Shown one piece after another: positions 1-8,801 of a stretch of 62,406 nucleotides of DNA (the stretch's first letter is position 1; each line of letters opens with the position of its first letter). The notes under the pieces were generated by a model, which saw only the letters and a list, made by a program, of their open reading frames with translations, was not told the DNA's origin and did no database searches. The position numbers were made by a program, and so were the translations under genes. The DNA comes from Methylobacterium marchantiae (GTDB taxonomy: Bacteria > Pseudomonadota > Alphaproteobacteria > Rhizobiales > Beijerinckiaceae): positions 1 through 62,406 of the forward strand of contig NZ_BPQT01000003.1 in assembly GCF_022179405.1 (NCBI RefSeq), in the 5' to 3' direction.

Positions 1-3
1 TCC

Positions 4-534
4 TCAAATGCGATTCCCCTGCGGTCCAGCCCCATCGCGATCCTGCACGTCGGCGGCCTGCAGATCGAGAACGAGGGCGCGGCCGTCTGTATCGGCCAGG
101 GTCTGGCGCTTGCGGCCCTCGATCTTCTTGCCAGCGTCGTAGCCGCGCGGGCCGCCACTCTCGGTGGTCTTGACGCTCTGGCTATCGAGCACCGCGGCGG
201 TGGGTGAAGCGCTTCGACCGACCCGCTCGCGGTCGGCCATGACGAGCGTGTGGTTGATCCGGCCGAACAGCCCATCGTCGCGCCAGCGCGCGAAGTAGTC
301 GAACGTGGTGCTACGCGGAGGAAGATCCTTCGGGATCAGCCGCCAGGCGATGCCGCCCCGCAGCACGTAGAAGATCGCGTTCCAGATCTCGCGCATCGTC
401 CAGACGGGCGGACGACCGCAAGGGGCCGGCTCCGGCATCAGTGGCGCGATCACCGCCCATTCCGCATCTGTCAGGTCGGTTTCGTAGCGCAGGCTCGCAC
501 GGCTATGCTGCCGGCGGGTGGTCGGGGTCCACAT
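4..534 (-). CDS. IS5-family transposase, first reading frame (partial element)
   Basis: This is the N-terminal part of an IS5-type DDE transposase. The first 60 residues carry the family opening (LTDAEWAVIAPLMP) and a DUF4096-like helix-turn-helix region with GGIAWRLIPKDLP. The start of the catalytic domain follows, with the first catalytic Asp in LDSQSVKTTESGG and then RGYDAGKKI. The frame closes soon after ADVQDRDGAGP, where family members normally continue. The rest is probably read in a second frame beyond the window, either by programmed frameshifting, which is common in IS5 relatives, or because the copy is broken. Confidence 0.85.
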   Translation of the reverse strand: MWTPTTRRQHSRASLRYETDLTDAEWAVIAPLMPEPAPCGRPPVWTMREIWNAIFYVLRGGIAWRLIPKDLPPRSTTFDYFARWRDDGLFGRINHTLVMADRERVGRSASPTAAVLDSQSVKTTESGGPRGYDAGKKIEGRKRQTLADTDGRALVLDLQAADVQDRDGAGPQGNRI

Positions 535-593
535 GGCACTTCCAGATCAGGCTTCAGCACCCTTCTGGAATCACTGCCATCCCGGCCACTCAA

Positions 594-621
594 CCCCTGC
601 CGGACATTATCGGACAGGCTC
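594..621 (-). repeat. Terminal inverted repeat of the IS5-family element
   Basis: Read on the minus strand this begins GAGCCTGTCCGATAATGTCC and continues into GGCAGGGG. It lies about 60 bases upstream of the transposase start, a normal distance for the left end of an IS5 element. The mate is outside the window, so the assignment rests on position and the typical GAGCCTG-like terminus. Confidence 0.6.
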
Positions 622-647
622 TAAATCCTGATCCGTGCCGTGGATAA

Positions 648-688
648 TGGGAAAAGGTCTGCATGGAATCCATCGGGACCTTTTCCCA
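648..688 (-). terminator. Perfect 12-bp inverted repeat downstream of the MFS gene
   Basis: TGGGAAAAGGTC and GACCTTTTCCCA form a perfect 12-bp stem with a 17-base loop, 20 bases past the MFS stop codon on the minus strand. There is no long T-run after the stem, so it may act as a transcript-stabilising or Rho-assisted end rather than a classic intrinsic terminator. Confidence 0.5.
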
Positions 689-708
689 TACAACACCATC
701 GACAGACT

Positions 709-2040
709 TCAGACGGTAGCAACCTTCCTATTGATTGCGAGAGCGCCTAGTGTCGCAATGGCTCCAGAAAGAAGGTAGACTCCGACCCAGGCCAGCCCAA
801 AGCGGCTCGACAGGCTGAGCGCCACCAGCGGCGCGAAACCGGCACCGATCAGCCAAGCGAGGTCGGAGGTTAGAGCTGCACCAGTATAACGGTAGCGCGT
901 GCTCAGGTACTCGGTCACCGAGCCGGAGGTCTGACCGTAGGAGAGACCGAGCAGACCAAAACCAACGAGGACATAGATCGTCTGTCCTGTCTCACTATCG
1001 CCGAACAACAATGGTGCCAAGATGCTAGCTAGGCTGAACGCGCCGATGAGACTCGCGGCGATGCCTACCAAGCGGCGGCGGCCAACCTGATCGGCGACGA
1101 TTCCCGAGATCACGATAGCGCCGGCGAAAACGATGGACCCCACGAACTGCACCAGCAGAAATTCACCGGCCGAACGCTTCGTGAACAGGGTTATCCAGCT
1201 GATCGGGAAGATGCTCACGAGGTGGAACAGAGCAAAGCTAGCCAGTGGGACGAAGGCGCCGATGAGTACGGTGCGACCCTGCGTGCGAATCATTTCCCAT
1301 ACTGGGGTCGGAGCGAGTTCGCGGGTCTCGAGAAGCTGAGTGAACTCCTCCGTGGCGACGAGTCGCAGCCGAGCGAAGAGAGCGACCACGTTTACCGCAA
1401 AGGCCACGTAGAAAGGATAGCGCCAGCCCCAATCCAGAAAGTCGTCCATCGATAGGTTGGCAAGAAAGAATGAGAACAGGGCACTGGCCAAGCCGAACCC
1501 AATAGGCGCCCCCAACTGAGGGATCATCGCGTACCAGCCCTTGCGGTTGCTCGGAGCTTTGATCGACAGAAGCGACGCGAGACCGTCCCATGCACCGCCG
1601 AGCGCAAGGCCCTGACCTATTCGAAATGCGGCGAGCAACCAGATCGATGCCATACCGATGCTGTGATAGGTTGGCAGAAAGGCGATCGACACTGTCGAGC
1701 TGCCGAGAAGGAACAGAGCGACCGTTAGTTTGACCCCTCGTCCGTGCCTCCGGTCGATCTCCATGAAAATCACGGATCCGATAGGCCTTGCCACGAAGGC
1801 GAGGGCAAAGAGAGCGAACGCGTAAAGTGTGCCGTCGAGCGGAGACACGAAGGGGAAGAAGACCTTCGGAAAGATCAGCACCGAGGCGATCCCGAAGACG
1901 AAAAAATCGAAGAACTCCGATGTCCGGCCGATCAACACGCCGACGGCGATATCGCCGGGTGCGACCTCAGGTTCAGTAGCGCCTGCACGAGCGCCCGAAC
2001 TCAAGTGGGGCGGGGTCTGCAACGCGTAATCTTGGCTCAT
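709..2040 (-). CDS. MFS transporter, metabolite:H+ symporter (MHS) type
   Basis: This is a roughly 440-residue inner-membrane secondary transporter with about 12 hydrophobic segments. The opening region (GVLIGRTSEFFDFFVFG) matches the MHS pattern in which an aromatic/acidic stretch precedes the first helix. The loop 2-3 signature is degenerate: FMEIDRRHGRG replaces the usual FGHxGDRxGRK form. A GTG 42 bases upstream could extend the protein, but the ATG before SQDYALQ gives the usual length. It is divergent from the cyo operon and shares its upstream region. The substrate cannot be predicted, although MHS members carry carboxylates, betaines or aromatic acids. Confidence 0.85.
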   Translation of the reverse strand: MSQDYALQTPPHLSSGARAGATEPEVAPGDIAVGVLIGRTSEFFDFFVFGIASVLIFPKVFFPFVSPLDGTLYAFALFALAFVARPIGSVIFMEIDRRHGRGVKLTVALFLLGSSTVSIAFLPTYHSIGMASIWLLAAFRIGQGLALGGAWDGLASLLSIKAPSNRKGWYAMIPQLGAPIGFGLASALFSFFLANLSMDDFLDWGWRYPFYVAFAVNVVALFARLRLVATEEFTQLLETRELAPTPVWEMIRTQGRTVLIGAFVPLASFALFHLVSIFPISWITLFTKRSAGEFLLVQFVGSIVFAGAIVISGIVADQVGRRRLVGIAASLIGAFSLASILAPLLFGDSETGQTIYVLVGFGLLGLSYGQTSGSVTEYLSTRYRYTGAALTSDLAWLIGAGFAPLVALSLSSRFGLAWVGVYLLSGAIATLGALAINRKVATV

Positions 2041-2408
2041 GGAACGGCCATTCGCTGCTGGGTGGGTGGGAGGACACGCCACACTTGGCGAGCCCCTGTG
2101 TTCCTATTATGTAGCATTGCTGCGCTGCGGCAAAGCGGTGCATCGACGCGACTCGCGATCATCTGTGGCATATAACGCTAGCGCGGCGAATTCCTGCTTA
2201 CTGCCTCTCGCAGGATAAGACAGCTATGCTCTCGACGCCCGACTGAGTGAAGCGGGACGCACTTGTCAGTATGGCTTTGCGCTGTGCAGGAGAAACACGT
2301 ATCGAACGCCCGTCGCCTCAATCGATCCGCTACGAAGCATCGCTTCTCGTCAACCAGATCCTCCTCCTCGACGTTCCGTCACCGGACGTCCTCACTGCAG
2401 CCGGTCGG
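2041..2408. promoter_or_regulatory. Divergent intergenic region between the MFS gene and cyoA
   Basis: About 370 bases separate the two divergent starts if cyoA begins at its lipoprotein signal. The region must hold promoters in both directions. I see no convincing FNR-type palindrome or other operator. An in-frame GTG at 2247 would extend cyoA by 54 residues that do not look like a signal peptide, so I treat that stretch as leader. Confidence 0.45.
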
Positions 2409-3542
2409 ATGTCATCCAGATCCTTGCGCGCTCTCGCGTTACTGCCCATTGCTGCTCTACTGCCGGGCTGCAACATGGTCGTCATGCAACCAGCTGGCGA
2501 TATCGCCACGAGGCAGCGTGACCTGATCATTGCCTCGACAGGGCTGATGCTGCTGATCATCCTACCAGTGATCGCGTTCACCCTCTTCTTCGCATGGCGC
2601 TATCGTCAGTCGAACACCGAGGCCGAGTACGATCCGGATTGGCATCACTCGACGCAACTCGAGGTGCTGATCTGGTCGGCGCCCCTCGTGATCATCATCG
2701 CTCTCGGCGCGTTGACCTGGATCAGCACCCATACGCTCGATCCCTATCGCCCCCTGAGTCGCATCGATGCTTCTCGGCCGCTTCCCGCTGACGTGAAGCC
2801 GCTCACGGTGGAAGTAGTCGCCCTCGATTGGAAGTGGCTGTTCTTCTATCCAGAGTTGGGCATCGCATCGGTAAACGAGTTGGCAGCACCCATCGATGTG
2901 CCGATCAATTTCAAGATCACGTCGGCCTCGATGATGAATTCCTTCTTCATTCCGGCTCTGGCGGGGCAGATCTATGCCATGGCCGGCATGGAGACGAAGT
3001 TGCACGCCGTCATCAACAAGGAGGGCATCTACGAAGGTTTCTCGGCCAACTACAGCGGCGAGGGATTTTCTCGGATGAACTTCAAGTTCCATGGGCTGGC
3101 CAGGGATGGGTTCGATCAATGGGTCGCCAAAGTAAGGGCCGAAGGCAAGGAACTGTCTCGCGATAACTACATCGCTCTCGAAAAGCCGAGCGAGCGTGAG
3201 CCGGTAACTTACTACTCGTCGGTCGCCCCTGGCCTCTTTCAGGCCATTCTCAACATGTGCGTCGTGGAGGGAAAGATGTGCATGGGTGAGATGATGAGCA
3301 TCGATTCCAAGGGGGGCGCCGGCAAAGAGAGCCACGCCAACCATGAGCGGCTCCGCTACGACAATCGCCATGCCGAGCGCGGCGAGGAGGCACAGGGAGC
3401 GACCTTCCCCGCCTCCGAGAAGAAGCCGCGCACGCAGGAGGTCGATCCTGCCAAGGCGCCTAATGGCGGACACGAGCACCACGACCATTCCATGCCGGGC
3501 ATGAAACACGATGATCCCGCCCCAGCGCAGTTGAACCGCTAG
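2409..3542 (+). CDS. cyoA: Ubiquinol oxidase (cytochrome bo3-type) subunit II
   Basis: Subunit II of the heme-copper quinol oxidase. The chosen ATG gives a lipoprotein signal peptide ending in the lipobox LLPGC, as in CyoA. Two transmembrane helices follow and then a periplasmic cupredoxin domain (EVVALDWKWLFFYPE, SMMNSFFIPALAGQIYAM). The Cys/His ligands of a CuA centre are missing, which marks a quinol rather than cytochrome c oxidase. The last 90 residues are a charged, His- and Met-rich tail (HEHHDHSMPGMKHDD) that is longer than in E. coli and might bind copper. It is the first gene of cyoABCD, 136 bases ahead of cyoB. Confidence 0.95.
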   Translation: MSSRSLRALALLPIAALLPGCNMVVMQPAGDIATRQRDLIIASTGLMLLIILPVIAFTLFFAWRYRQSNTEAEYDPDWHHSTQLEVLIWSAPLVIIIALGALTWISTHTLDPYRPLSRIDASRPLPADVKPLTVEVVALDWKWLFFYPELGIASVNELAAPIDVPINFKITSASMMNSFFIPALAGQIYAMAGMETKLHAVINKEGIYEGFSANYSGEGFSRMNFKFHGLARDGFDQWVAKVRAEGKELSRDNYIALEKPSEREPVTYYSSVAPGLFQAILNMCVVEGKMCMGEMMSIDSKGGAGKESHANHERLRYDNRHAERGEEAQGATFPASEKKPRTQEVDPAKAPNGGHEHHDHSMPGMKHDDPAPAQLNR

Positions 3543-3678
3543 GCCGACGCAATGACGCGCGGCCTTCGGGAGAGGCGCGTTCGAGCAACGGCATCACTAG
3601 TTTAAACCCGCAAGGGACGAGCATCGCGACGATCGGTGCCTCCATCCTCTCGCCGAAAACCGGGAACGAAGCGATCCC

Positions 3679-5682
3679 ATGTTTGCCAATCTCGATCTTC
3701 AGAAGCTCCTTTTCGGGCGCCTGACTCTCGAAGCCATCCCATATCACGAGCCGATCCTACTCGTGACCTTCATCGGCGTCGCCATCGGTGGCGTAGCTGT
3801 GCTCGGACTCATCACCTACATGCGCTGGTGGGGCCCGCTGTGGCGCGACTGGTTCACATCCGTCGATCACAAGAAGATCGGCATCATGTATGTGGTGCTG
3901 GCTCTTGTAATGCTGTTGCGCGGATTCTCCGACGCACTCCTCATGCGCTCGCAGCAGGCCATCGCCTTCGGAGCCAACGAGGGCTACCTTCCTCCACACC
4001 ATTACGACCAGATCTTCACTGCCCATGGCGTGATTATGATTTTCTTCGTGGCCATGCCCCTGGTCACCGGCCTGATGAACTTCGTCGTGCCGCTGCAGAT
4101 CGGCGCGCGTGACGTGGCGTTCCCGTTCCTTAACAACTTCAGTTTCTGGATGACCGTAAGCGGTGCCGTGACGATCATGGCTTCGCTTTTCGTCGGCGAG
4201 TTCGCGCGGACCGGTTGGCTCGCCTATCCGCCGCTCTCCGGCCCCGCGGGCAGTCCGGGCGTCGGCGTCGACTATTATATCTGGGGCCTACAGATTGCCG
4301 GTATCGGGACGCTCCTATCGGGCATCAATCTCATCGCCACCATCGTGAAGATGCGTGCGCCCGGCATGACGATGATGAAGATGCCGATCTTCACTTGGAC
4401 ATCGCTCTGCACGAACATCCTCATCGTCGCCGCCTTCCCGATCCTCACAGCCGTTCTCGCGCTGCTCTCCCTCGACCGTTACGTGGGTACGCATTTCTTC
4501 TCGAACGACCTAGGCGGCAATCCGATGATGTACGTGAACCTCATCTGGATCTGGGGTCACCCAGAGGTCTACATCCTGATCCTGCCGGCTTTTGGCGTGT
4601 TCTCCGAGATCGTCTCGACCTTCTCCGGCAAGCGTCTCTTTGGCTACGCCTCAATGGTCTACGCCACCGTCGTCATCACGATCCTGTCCTATCTCGTCTG
4701 GCTGCACCACTTTTTCACGATGGGCTCGGGTGCCTCGGTAAATTCGTTCTTCGGCATCACGACGATGATAATATCGATTCCGACGGGGGCAAAGCTCTTC
4801 AACTGGCTGTTCACGATGTACAAGGGCCGGATCCGATTCGACGTGCCGATGCTCTGGGCCATCGGCTTCATGGTGACATTCACCATCGGCGGTATGACAG
4901 GCGTTCTGCTTGCCGTGCCCCCGGCCGACTTCGTGCTCCACAACAGCCTATTCCTCATCGCTCACTTCCACAACGTCATCATCGGCGGCGTGCTGTTCGG
5001 GATGCTGGCCGGCATCACCTACTGGTTTCCCAAGGCATTCGGCTATCAGCTCGATCCGTTCTGGGGGAAAATGTCGTTCTGGTTCTGGCTGGTTGGCTTC
5101 TACTTCGCGTTCATGCCGCTTTATGTGCTAGGCCTGATGGGCGTGACCCGCCGCGTGCAGCATTTCGACGATCCGTCCCTGCAGATCTGGTTCATCATCG
5201 CCGCTTTCGGTGCGGTGCTCATAGCGCTCGGCATCTTGGCCTTCATCATCCAGCTTGTCGTCAGTTTCATGCGGCGCGAAGAACTGCGTGACGTCACTGG
5301 CGATCCGTGGGGCGGCCGGACCCTCGAATGGTCGACCTCGTCGCCGCCACCGGACTACAACTTCGCCTTCACGCCGGTGATTCACGACCATGACGCGTGG
5401 TCGGACATGAAGCGCCGCGGCTACGCGCGGCCGCTGAAGGATTTTCGCCCAATTCACATGCCGAAGAATACCGGAACGGGCATGATCCTGGGTATCCTCA
5501 GCATCGGCTTCTCGTTTGGCATGATCTGGTACATCTGGTGGCTCGCGGCTCTGACCTTTATCGCCATGGCCGTGGTGACCATCGGGCATACGTTCAACTA
5601 CAACCGCGACTTCCACATCCCTGCCGACACCGTCGTCGGCACCGAGGCTGCACGGACTCGGTTGCTCGAGAGGCGGGTCTGA
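3679..5682 (+). CDS. cyoB: Ubiquinol oxidase (cytochrome bo3-type) subunit I
   Basis: Catalytic subunit of the proton-pumping quinol oxidase in the inner membrane. At 667 residues it has the full CyoB length. Heme-copper signatures are intact: [12 protein letters not shown] contains the CuB histidine and the cross-linked tyrosine, WLHHFFTMG the two further CuB histidines, and [10 protein letters not shown] the heme ligands. The N-terminal part ([14 protein letters not shown]) is also typical. The gene sits 5 bases before cyoC in an evident operon. I see no lesion in it. Confidence 0.97.
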   Translation: MFANLDLQKLLFGRLTLEAIPYHEPILLVTFIGVAIGGVAVLGLITYMRWWGPLWRDWFTSVDHKKIGIMYVVLALVMLLRGFSDALLMRSQQAIAFGANEGYLPPHHYDQIFTAHGVIMIFFVAMPLVTGLMNFVVPLQIGARDVAFPFLNNFSFWMTVSGAVTIMASLFVGEFARTGWLAYPPLSGPAGSPGVGVDYYIWGLQIAGIGTLLSGINLIATIVKMRAPGMTMMKMPIFTWTSLCTNILIVAAFPILTAVLALLSLDRYVGTHFFSNDLGGNPMMYVNLIWIWGHPEVYILILPAFGVFSEIVSTFSGKRLFGYASMVYATVVITILSYLVWLHHFFTMGSGASVNSFFGITTMIISIPTGAKLFNWLFTMYKGRIRFDVPMLWAIGFMVTFTIGGMTGVLLAVPPADFVLHNSLFLIAHFHNVIIGGVLFGMLAGITYWFPKAFGYQLDPFWGKMSFWFWLVGFYFAFMPLYVLGLMGVTRRVQHFDDPSLQIWFIIAAFGAVLIALGILAFIIQLVVSFMRREELRDVTGDPWGGRTLEWSTSSPPPDYNFAFTPVIHDHDAWSDMKRRGYARPLKDFRPIHMPKNTGTGMILGILSIGFSFGMIWYIWWLAALTFIAMAVVTIGHTFNYNRDFHIPADTVVGTEAARTRLLERRV

Positions 5683-5687
5683 GAACC

Positions 5688-6317
5688 ATGGCGTCGCACT
5701 CCCTCACCCTCGCCAAGGACGGCGAGGCTCCCTCCTTCTATATGGAGGAAGATCACCATCCCGAAGGCGGCACGATGCTCGGCTTCTGGATCTATCTGAT
5801 GAGCGATTGTCTCATCTTCGCGGCCCTATTTGCCACCTACGCTGTGCTCGGGCGAAACTACGCTGCGGGGCCGTCTCCGAAGGATCTGTTCGACCTGCCG
5901 CTGGTAGCCTTGAACACCTCGATGCTGCTGTTCTCTTCGATCACCTATGGCTTCGCTATGCTGGAGATGGCCAATGGCAAGCAGGCACGGATGCAACTCT
6001 GGCTCGGTGTGACCGGGCTGTTCGGCCTCGCATTCATCGGGCTCGAACTCTACGAGTTCGCGCACCTCATCCATGAAGGAGCCGGGCCGCAGCGCAGCGC
6101 CTTCCTGTCGTCGTTTTTCACGTTGGTAGGCACGCACGGTCTGCATGTGACGCTTGGTCTGGTCTGGCTCATCGTGCTGATGGTCCAAACTGAAAAGAAG
6201 GGTCTGATCCCTGAGAACCAGCGTCGCCTGCAATGCCTGTCGATGTTCTGGCACTTTCTCGACGTGATCTGGATCGGCGTCTTCACCTTCGTCTACCTCA
6301 TGGGAGTGCTGCAATGA
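5688..6317 (+). CDS. cyoC: Ubiquinol oxidase (cytochrome bo3-type) subunit III
   Basis: A 209-residue membrane protein with five predicted helices and the short form of subunit III typical of CyoC. Landmarks are GFWIYLMSDCLIFAALFATY near the start, the conserved glutamate helix (GLELYEFAHLIHEGA), GTHGLHVTLGL and the closing MFWHFLDVIWIGVFTFVYL. The ATG lies five bases past the cyoB stop, and the stop overlaps the cyoD start as ATGA, implying translational coupling. Confidence 0.95.
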   Translation: MASHSLTLAKDGEAPSFYMEEDHHPEGGTMLGFWIYLMSDCLIFAALFATYAVLGRNYAAGPSPKDLFDLPLVALNTSMLLFSSITYGFAMLEMANGKQARMQLWLGVTGLFGLAFIGLELYEFAHLIHEGAGPQRSAFLSSFFTLVGTHGLHVTLGLVWLIVLMVQTEKKGLIPENQRRLQCLSMFWHFLDVIWIGVFTFVYLMGVLQ

Positions 6318-6718
6318 GCGCCGCCAGCCAGTCTGCGCATGTGGCTGATCACGAAGAAGATGTGAAGGGTCACGGCGACCAGAGCGGTCACGGCTCCTTC
6401 AAAGGCTACGTCACAGGCTTCGTGCTCTCCATCATTCTGACGGCGATCCCGTTCTGGCTGGTGATGGGCGACGTCCTTGGCAATGACCGTCTCACCGGCC
6501 TTGTCATCATGGGATTTGCCGTCATGCAGATCGTAGTGCACATGGTCTATTTCCTGCACATGAACACGAAGTCCGAAGGCGGGTGGACGATTCTGGCCCT
6601 GATCTTCACGCTAACACTAGTGGTGATCACACTCACCGGCTCGGTCTGGGTGATGTACCACCTGAACACCAACATGATGCCGATGACTCCAGCGAGCCTG
6701 CATCAGCACGCTCATTGA
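6314..6718 (+). CDS. cyoD: Ubiquinol oxidase subunit IV
   Basis: A 134-residue protein with three transmembrane helices (the prokaryotic cytochrome c oxidase subunit IV family), needed for assembly or stability of the quinol oxidase. The soluble N-terminus is rich in His, Asp and Glu. The core GYVTGFVLSIILTAIPFWLV and the QIVVHMVYFLHM helix are characteristic. The start overlaps the cyoC stop by four bases. The gene is followed by a strong hairpin and then by a convergent foreign-looking gene where surf1 would normally be expected. Confidence 0.93.
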   Translation: MSAASQSAHVADHEEDVKGHGDQSGHGSFKGYVTGFVLSIILTAIPFWLVMGDVLGNDRLTGLVIMGFAVMQIVVHMVYFLHMNTKSEGGWTILALIFTLTLVVITLTGSVWVMYHLNTNMMPMTPASLHQHAH

Positions 6719-6722
6719 TCCC

Positions 6723-6749
6723 GGTCGCAATGGGGTATCCATTGCGACC
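6723..6749 (+). terminator. Hairpin after cyoD, probable end of the cyo transcript
   Basis: GGTCGCAATGG and CCATTGCGACC form a perfect 11-bp stem around GGTAT, four bases after the cyoD stop. No T-run follows, so termination strength is uncertain. It would help cut surf1 off from cyoABCD transcription. Confidence 0.6.
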
Positions 6750-6945
6750 CAGGTGTAACGCTGCCAGCCTTGGGTTTTGGCCATGCGGGGGGCGATACAT
6801 CTGAAACTCGTTATCAGTTCCCAGCGCCTCCAAGCCAAAGCTTGAGACTTCGCTTGAAGAACGTCGTCGGCTTGCACATGTCGTCTGGCTTAAAGACGCG
6901 ATGCGCGAAGAAAGTCGGCGGCAGATATTGGGAAGCGACTCGTGC

Positions 6946-8634
6946 TCAATCTGGAATTTCGACTGGAATTTCGTTAAGTTCGGTCCCGTTCCCGAAAAAG
7001 CTATCGAAAAGGTCTCGCTCCTTCTCCCACATATGCCCAACTGACGGTTTGGCATGCTCGAAATAGTGCGCGGAACTGTGGTTCAGGCCGATTTGATCAG
7101 TGAACGAAAATCCAAAAAAGTCGTCTCGTCGAATATTGACGCGGAGTTGTTTCAGAAGATAAATGAATGAAATGCCGGAGCTTGGACTTCCGCCCAGCAC
7201 GCGCGACAACTTGGTATGGAAAGGCTGCGGAAACACGCAGAGCGTATGGCCTTCATCGCGTAGCCGCTTGGCTGCTCGCCAAATCCGTCCTCGATAGAGG
7301 ATGCTCGCTGACGAAACGATGATCAGTGACGGCGAATTCTGATTCTGCAGTTCAAAATCGGCCCGCCCGCCAGATTGCCGCACGATAGCCGTGACCTTAC
7401 TTCCGTAGTCGATGTTGTAGGGCGGGTCGGTATTAAATCGATTGAAGCGAACGACATCCGCGTAGGAATCGATCCTTTTTCCCTGTCCCCTGCCAATTTC
7501 ACAGGCGGAATTGCCAACGACGGCAACTGACCGGGTTTCATCGCTGAAGCGCGCACGAAGATTCTCCTCGCTGCGAGCAAGCTCTTCATAGAGTTCGTAG
7601 TAACTGTTTAGATCTTTTTGTGCTGAAGCGGGCACATCCAACCCATGCTCTTTAATTAGCTTTGCGACCGCGAGGCAATTGCGGAATTTTGATTTCAATG
7701 CTGGCGTCGCTTCGAGAATTTCAAGTGCATCGTTGGTCGATCCAAGTTGTACGAGAAGGGAAATTTTTACTTGCAGAATTTCATTGTTGTTTTCTAGTGG
7801 GTAAGCTTCAATATGCTCGTCAATGAGAGTGACGAGGGCATGTGAGGGACCTTCGAAACGCCATTTAAAATCGACGAACTCATCAATCAGTGAAAGACGG
7901 CGATTGTAATCCTGAATTGCCAATAGCTTCTGAAAAAGACGATGCGTCGTTGGGGTGTTGGCTGCATTGCCTGTTCTAATGATGAGGCGGTCGTAAAGGA
8001 TCTCCTGTTCGGCGGAACGGCCAACGCGGCCGATGCGGCAGATCCAGTCCGCCAGTTCTATATGACCCAAGTAGTACGCTCGTTTTGCGAGCGACCGACG
8101 TATCGCTTCTGCAATCTTTGTATCCTTCTCTTTATGAATGGCCATTCTGGCATGGTATCGAGCACGGTCAAGGTCGTTGTGCCAAAGATATACTGCAGCT
8201 GCTCGACCTTGAAATGCAGAGAATTTTGATAAATATTCCATTTTATATTTAATTTCATTCATGCTGCTAGAAATTGTATAAGTATTATAGTCAGTCAAAA
8301 TATACATCTGAGTTAGGCGTGGGCTTGTTAATCCACGAGAAAAATAACTTTCAGCTAACTTAACGGCTGTAAATTTATCTTTTATTGCCTGAAGTGCCCT
8401 AAAGTACTTAATATTTATATCTTCTGCAGTGGTGTCGAGCCTGTAGGCTTGAGCGAGATACGTCACCGCAAGATCGTGCTTCCCTTCATCCACCGCCCTG
8501 GAAGCCAATGCGGTCAAGCGGTTCACGGGCAATCGGCGAGCGGGTTTCGAATGTGCCATCTGGACTTGCCTCATCATTTTGTTTCGTGCGTCACCATCTC
8601 GGAAAATCTGCCGCATTAAGGGCCACGTCTTCAA
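6946..8634 (-). CDS. Glycosyltransferase family 29 (sialyltransferase-like) protein with helical N-terminal domain
   Basis: A 562-residue protein. Residues about 35-330 are all-helical and TPR-like (for example KHDLAVTYLAQAYRLDTTAEDI). The C-terminal 200 residues carry the sialyl-motif order of GT29: an L motif (VAVVGNSACEIGRGQG, then RIDSYADVVRFNRFNT), an S motif (PSSGISFIYLLKQL followed by FFGFSFTD), and a motif III/VS-like HYFEHAKP with H534 and E537. No signal peptide is seen. The 5' half is very AT-rich; one 60-base stretch near 8221 has only 12 G or C. The gene lies antisense between cyoD and surf1. Sialyl transfer is not proven, because bacterial GT29 members may use other acceptors or donors. 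Confidence 0.72.
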   Translation of the reverse strand: MKTWPLMRQIFRDGDARNKMMRQVQMAHSKPARRLPVNRLTALASRAVDEGKHDLAVTYLAQAYRLDTTAEDINIKYFRALQAIKDKFTAVKLAESYFSRGLTSPRLTQMYILTDYNTYTISSSMNEIKYKMEYLSKFSAFQGRAAAVYLWHNDLDRARYHARMAIHKEKDTKIAEAIRRSLAKRAYYLGHIELADWICRIGRVGRSAEQEILYDRLIIRTGNAANTPTTHRLFQKLLAIQDYNRRLSLIDEFVDFKWRFEGPSHALVTLIDEHIEAYPLENNNEILQVKISLLVQLGSTNDALEILEATPALKSKFRNCLAVAKLIKEHGLDVPASAQKDLNSYYELYEELARSEENLRARFSDETRSVAVVGNSACEIGRGQGKRIDSYADVVRFNRFNTDPPYNIDYGSKVTAIVRQSGGRADFELQNQNSPSLIIVSSASILYRGRIWRAAKRLRDEGHTLCVFPQPFHTKLSRVLGGSPSSGISFIYLLKQLRVNIRRDDFFGFSFTDQIGLNHSSAHYFEHAKPSVGHMWEKERDLFDSFFGNGTELNEIPVEIPD

Positions 8635-8801
8635 TTTGCTTGGTCGGCAAAATAATTCGATCTTCTTAATGGTTACTCCACCTCAGCAGCATGCTAGCAA
8701 CGTTTCATCTTTTCCCAATGAATAGCTTGTACCGTCTGCCTTCCGTCTCGTATGAGAGACACTGCTTACGTTGGCAAACGACGAGACCTCGGTTGACACG
8801 A

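Larger units (their letters stand above)
1..621 (-). mobile_element. IS5-family insertion sequence, 5' portion only
   Basis: The element runs off the left edge of the window. Its inner limit is set by a terminal inverted repeat that ends GAGCCTGTCCG when read on the minus strand, immediately before the sequence TAAATCC. The transposase reading frame points away from this end, as expected for the upstream end of an IS5 element. The second terminus and any target duplication lie outside the window, so completeness and subgroup cannot be judged. Confidence 0.85.

Noticed and set aside
2562-3509. Long minus-strand frame antisense to cyoA
   Set aside because: The plus-strand frame is a clear CyoA. 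The antisense frame has no recognised domain and is explained by high-GC codon bias.
8691-8801. Longer N-terminus for the SURF1 protein
   Set aside because: The added 37 residues lack family resemblance and precede the membrane anchor that begins the normal SURF1 chain.
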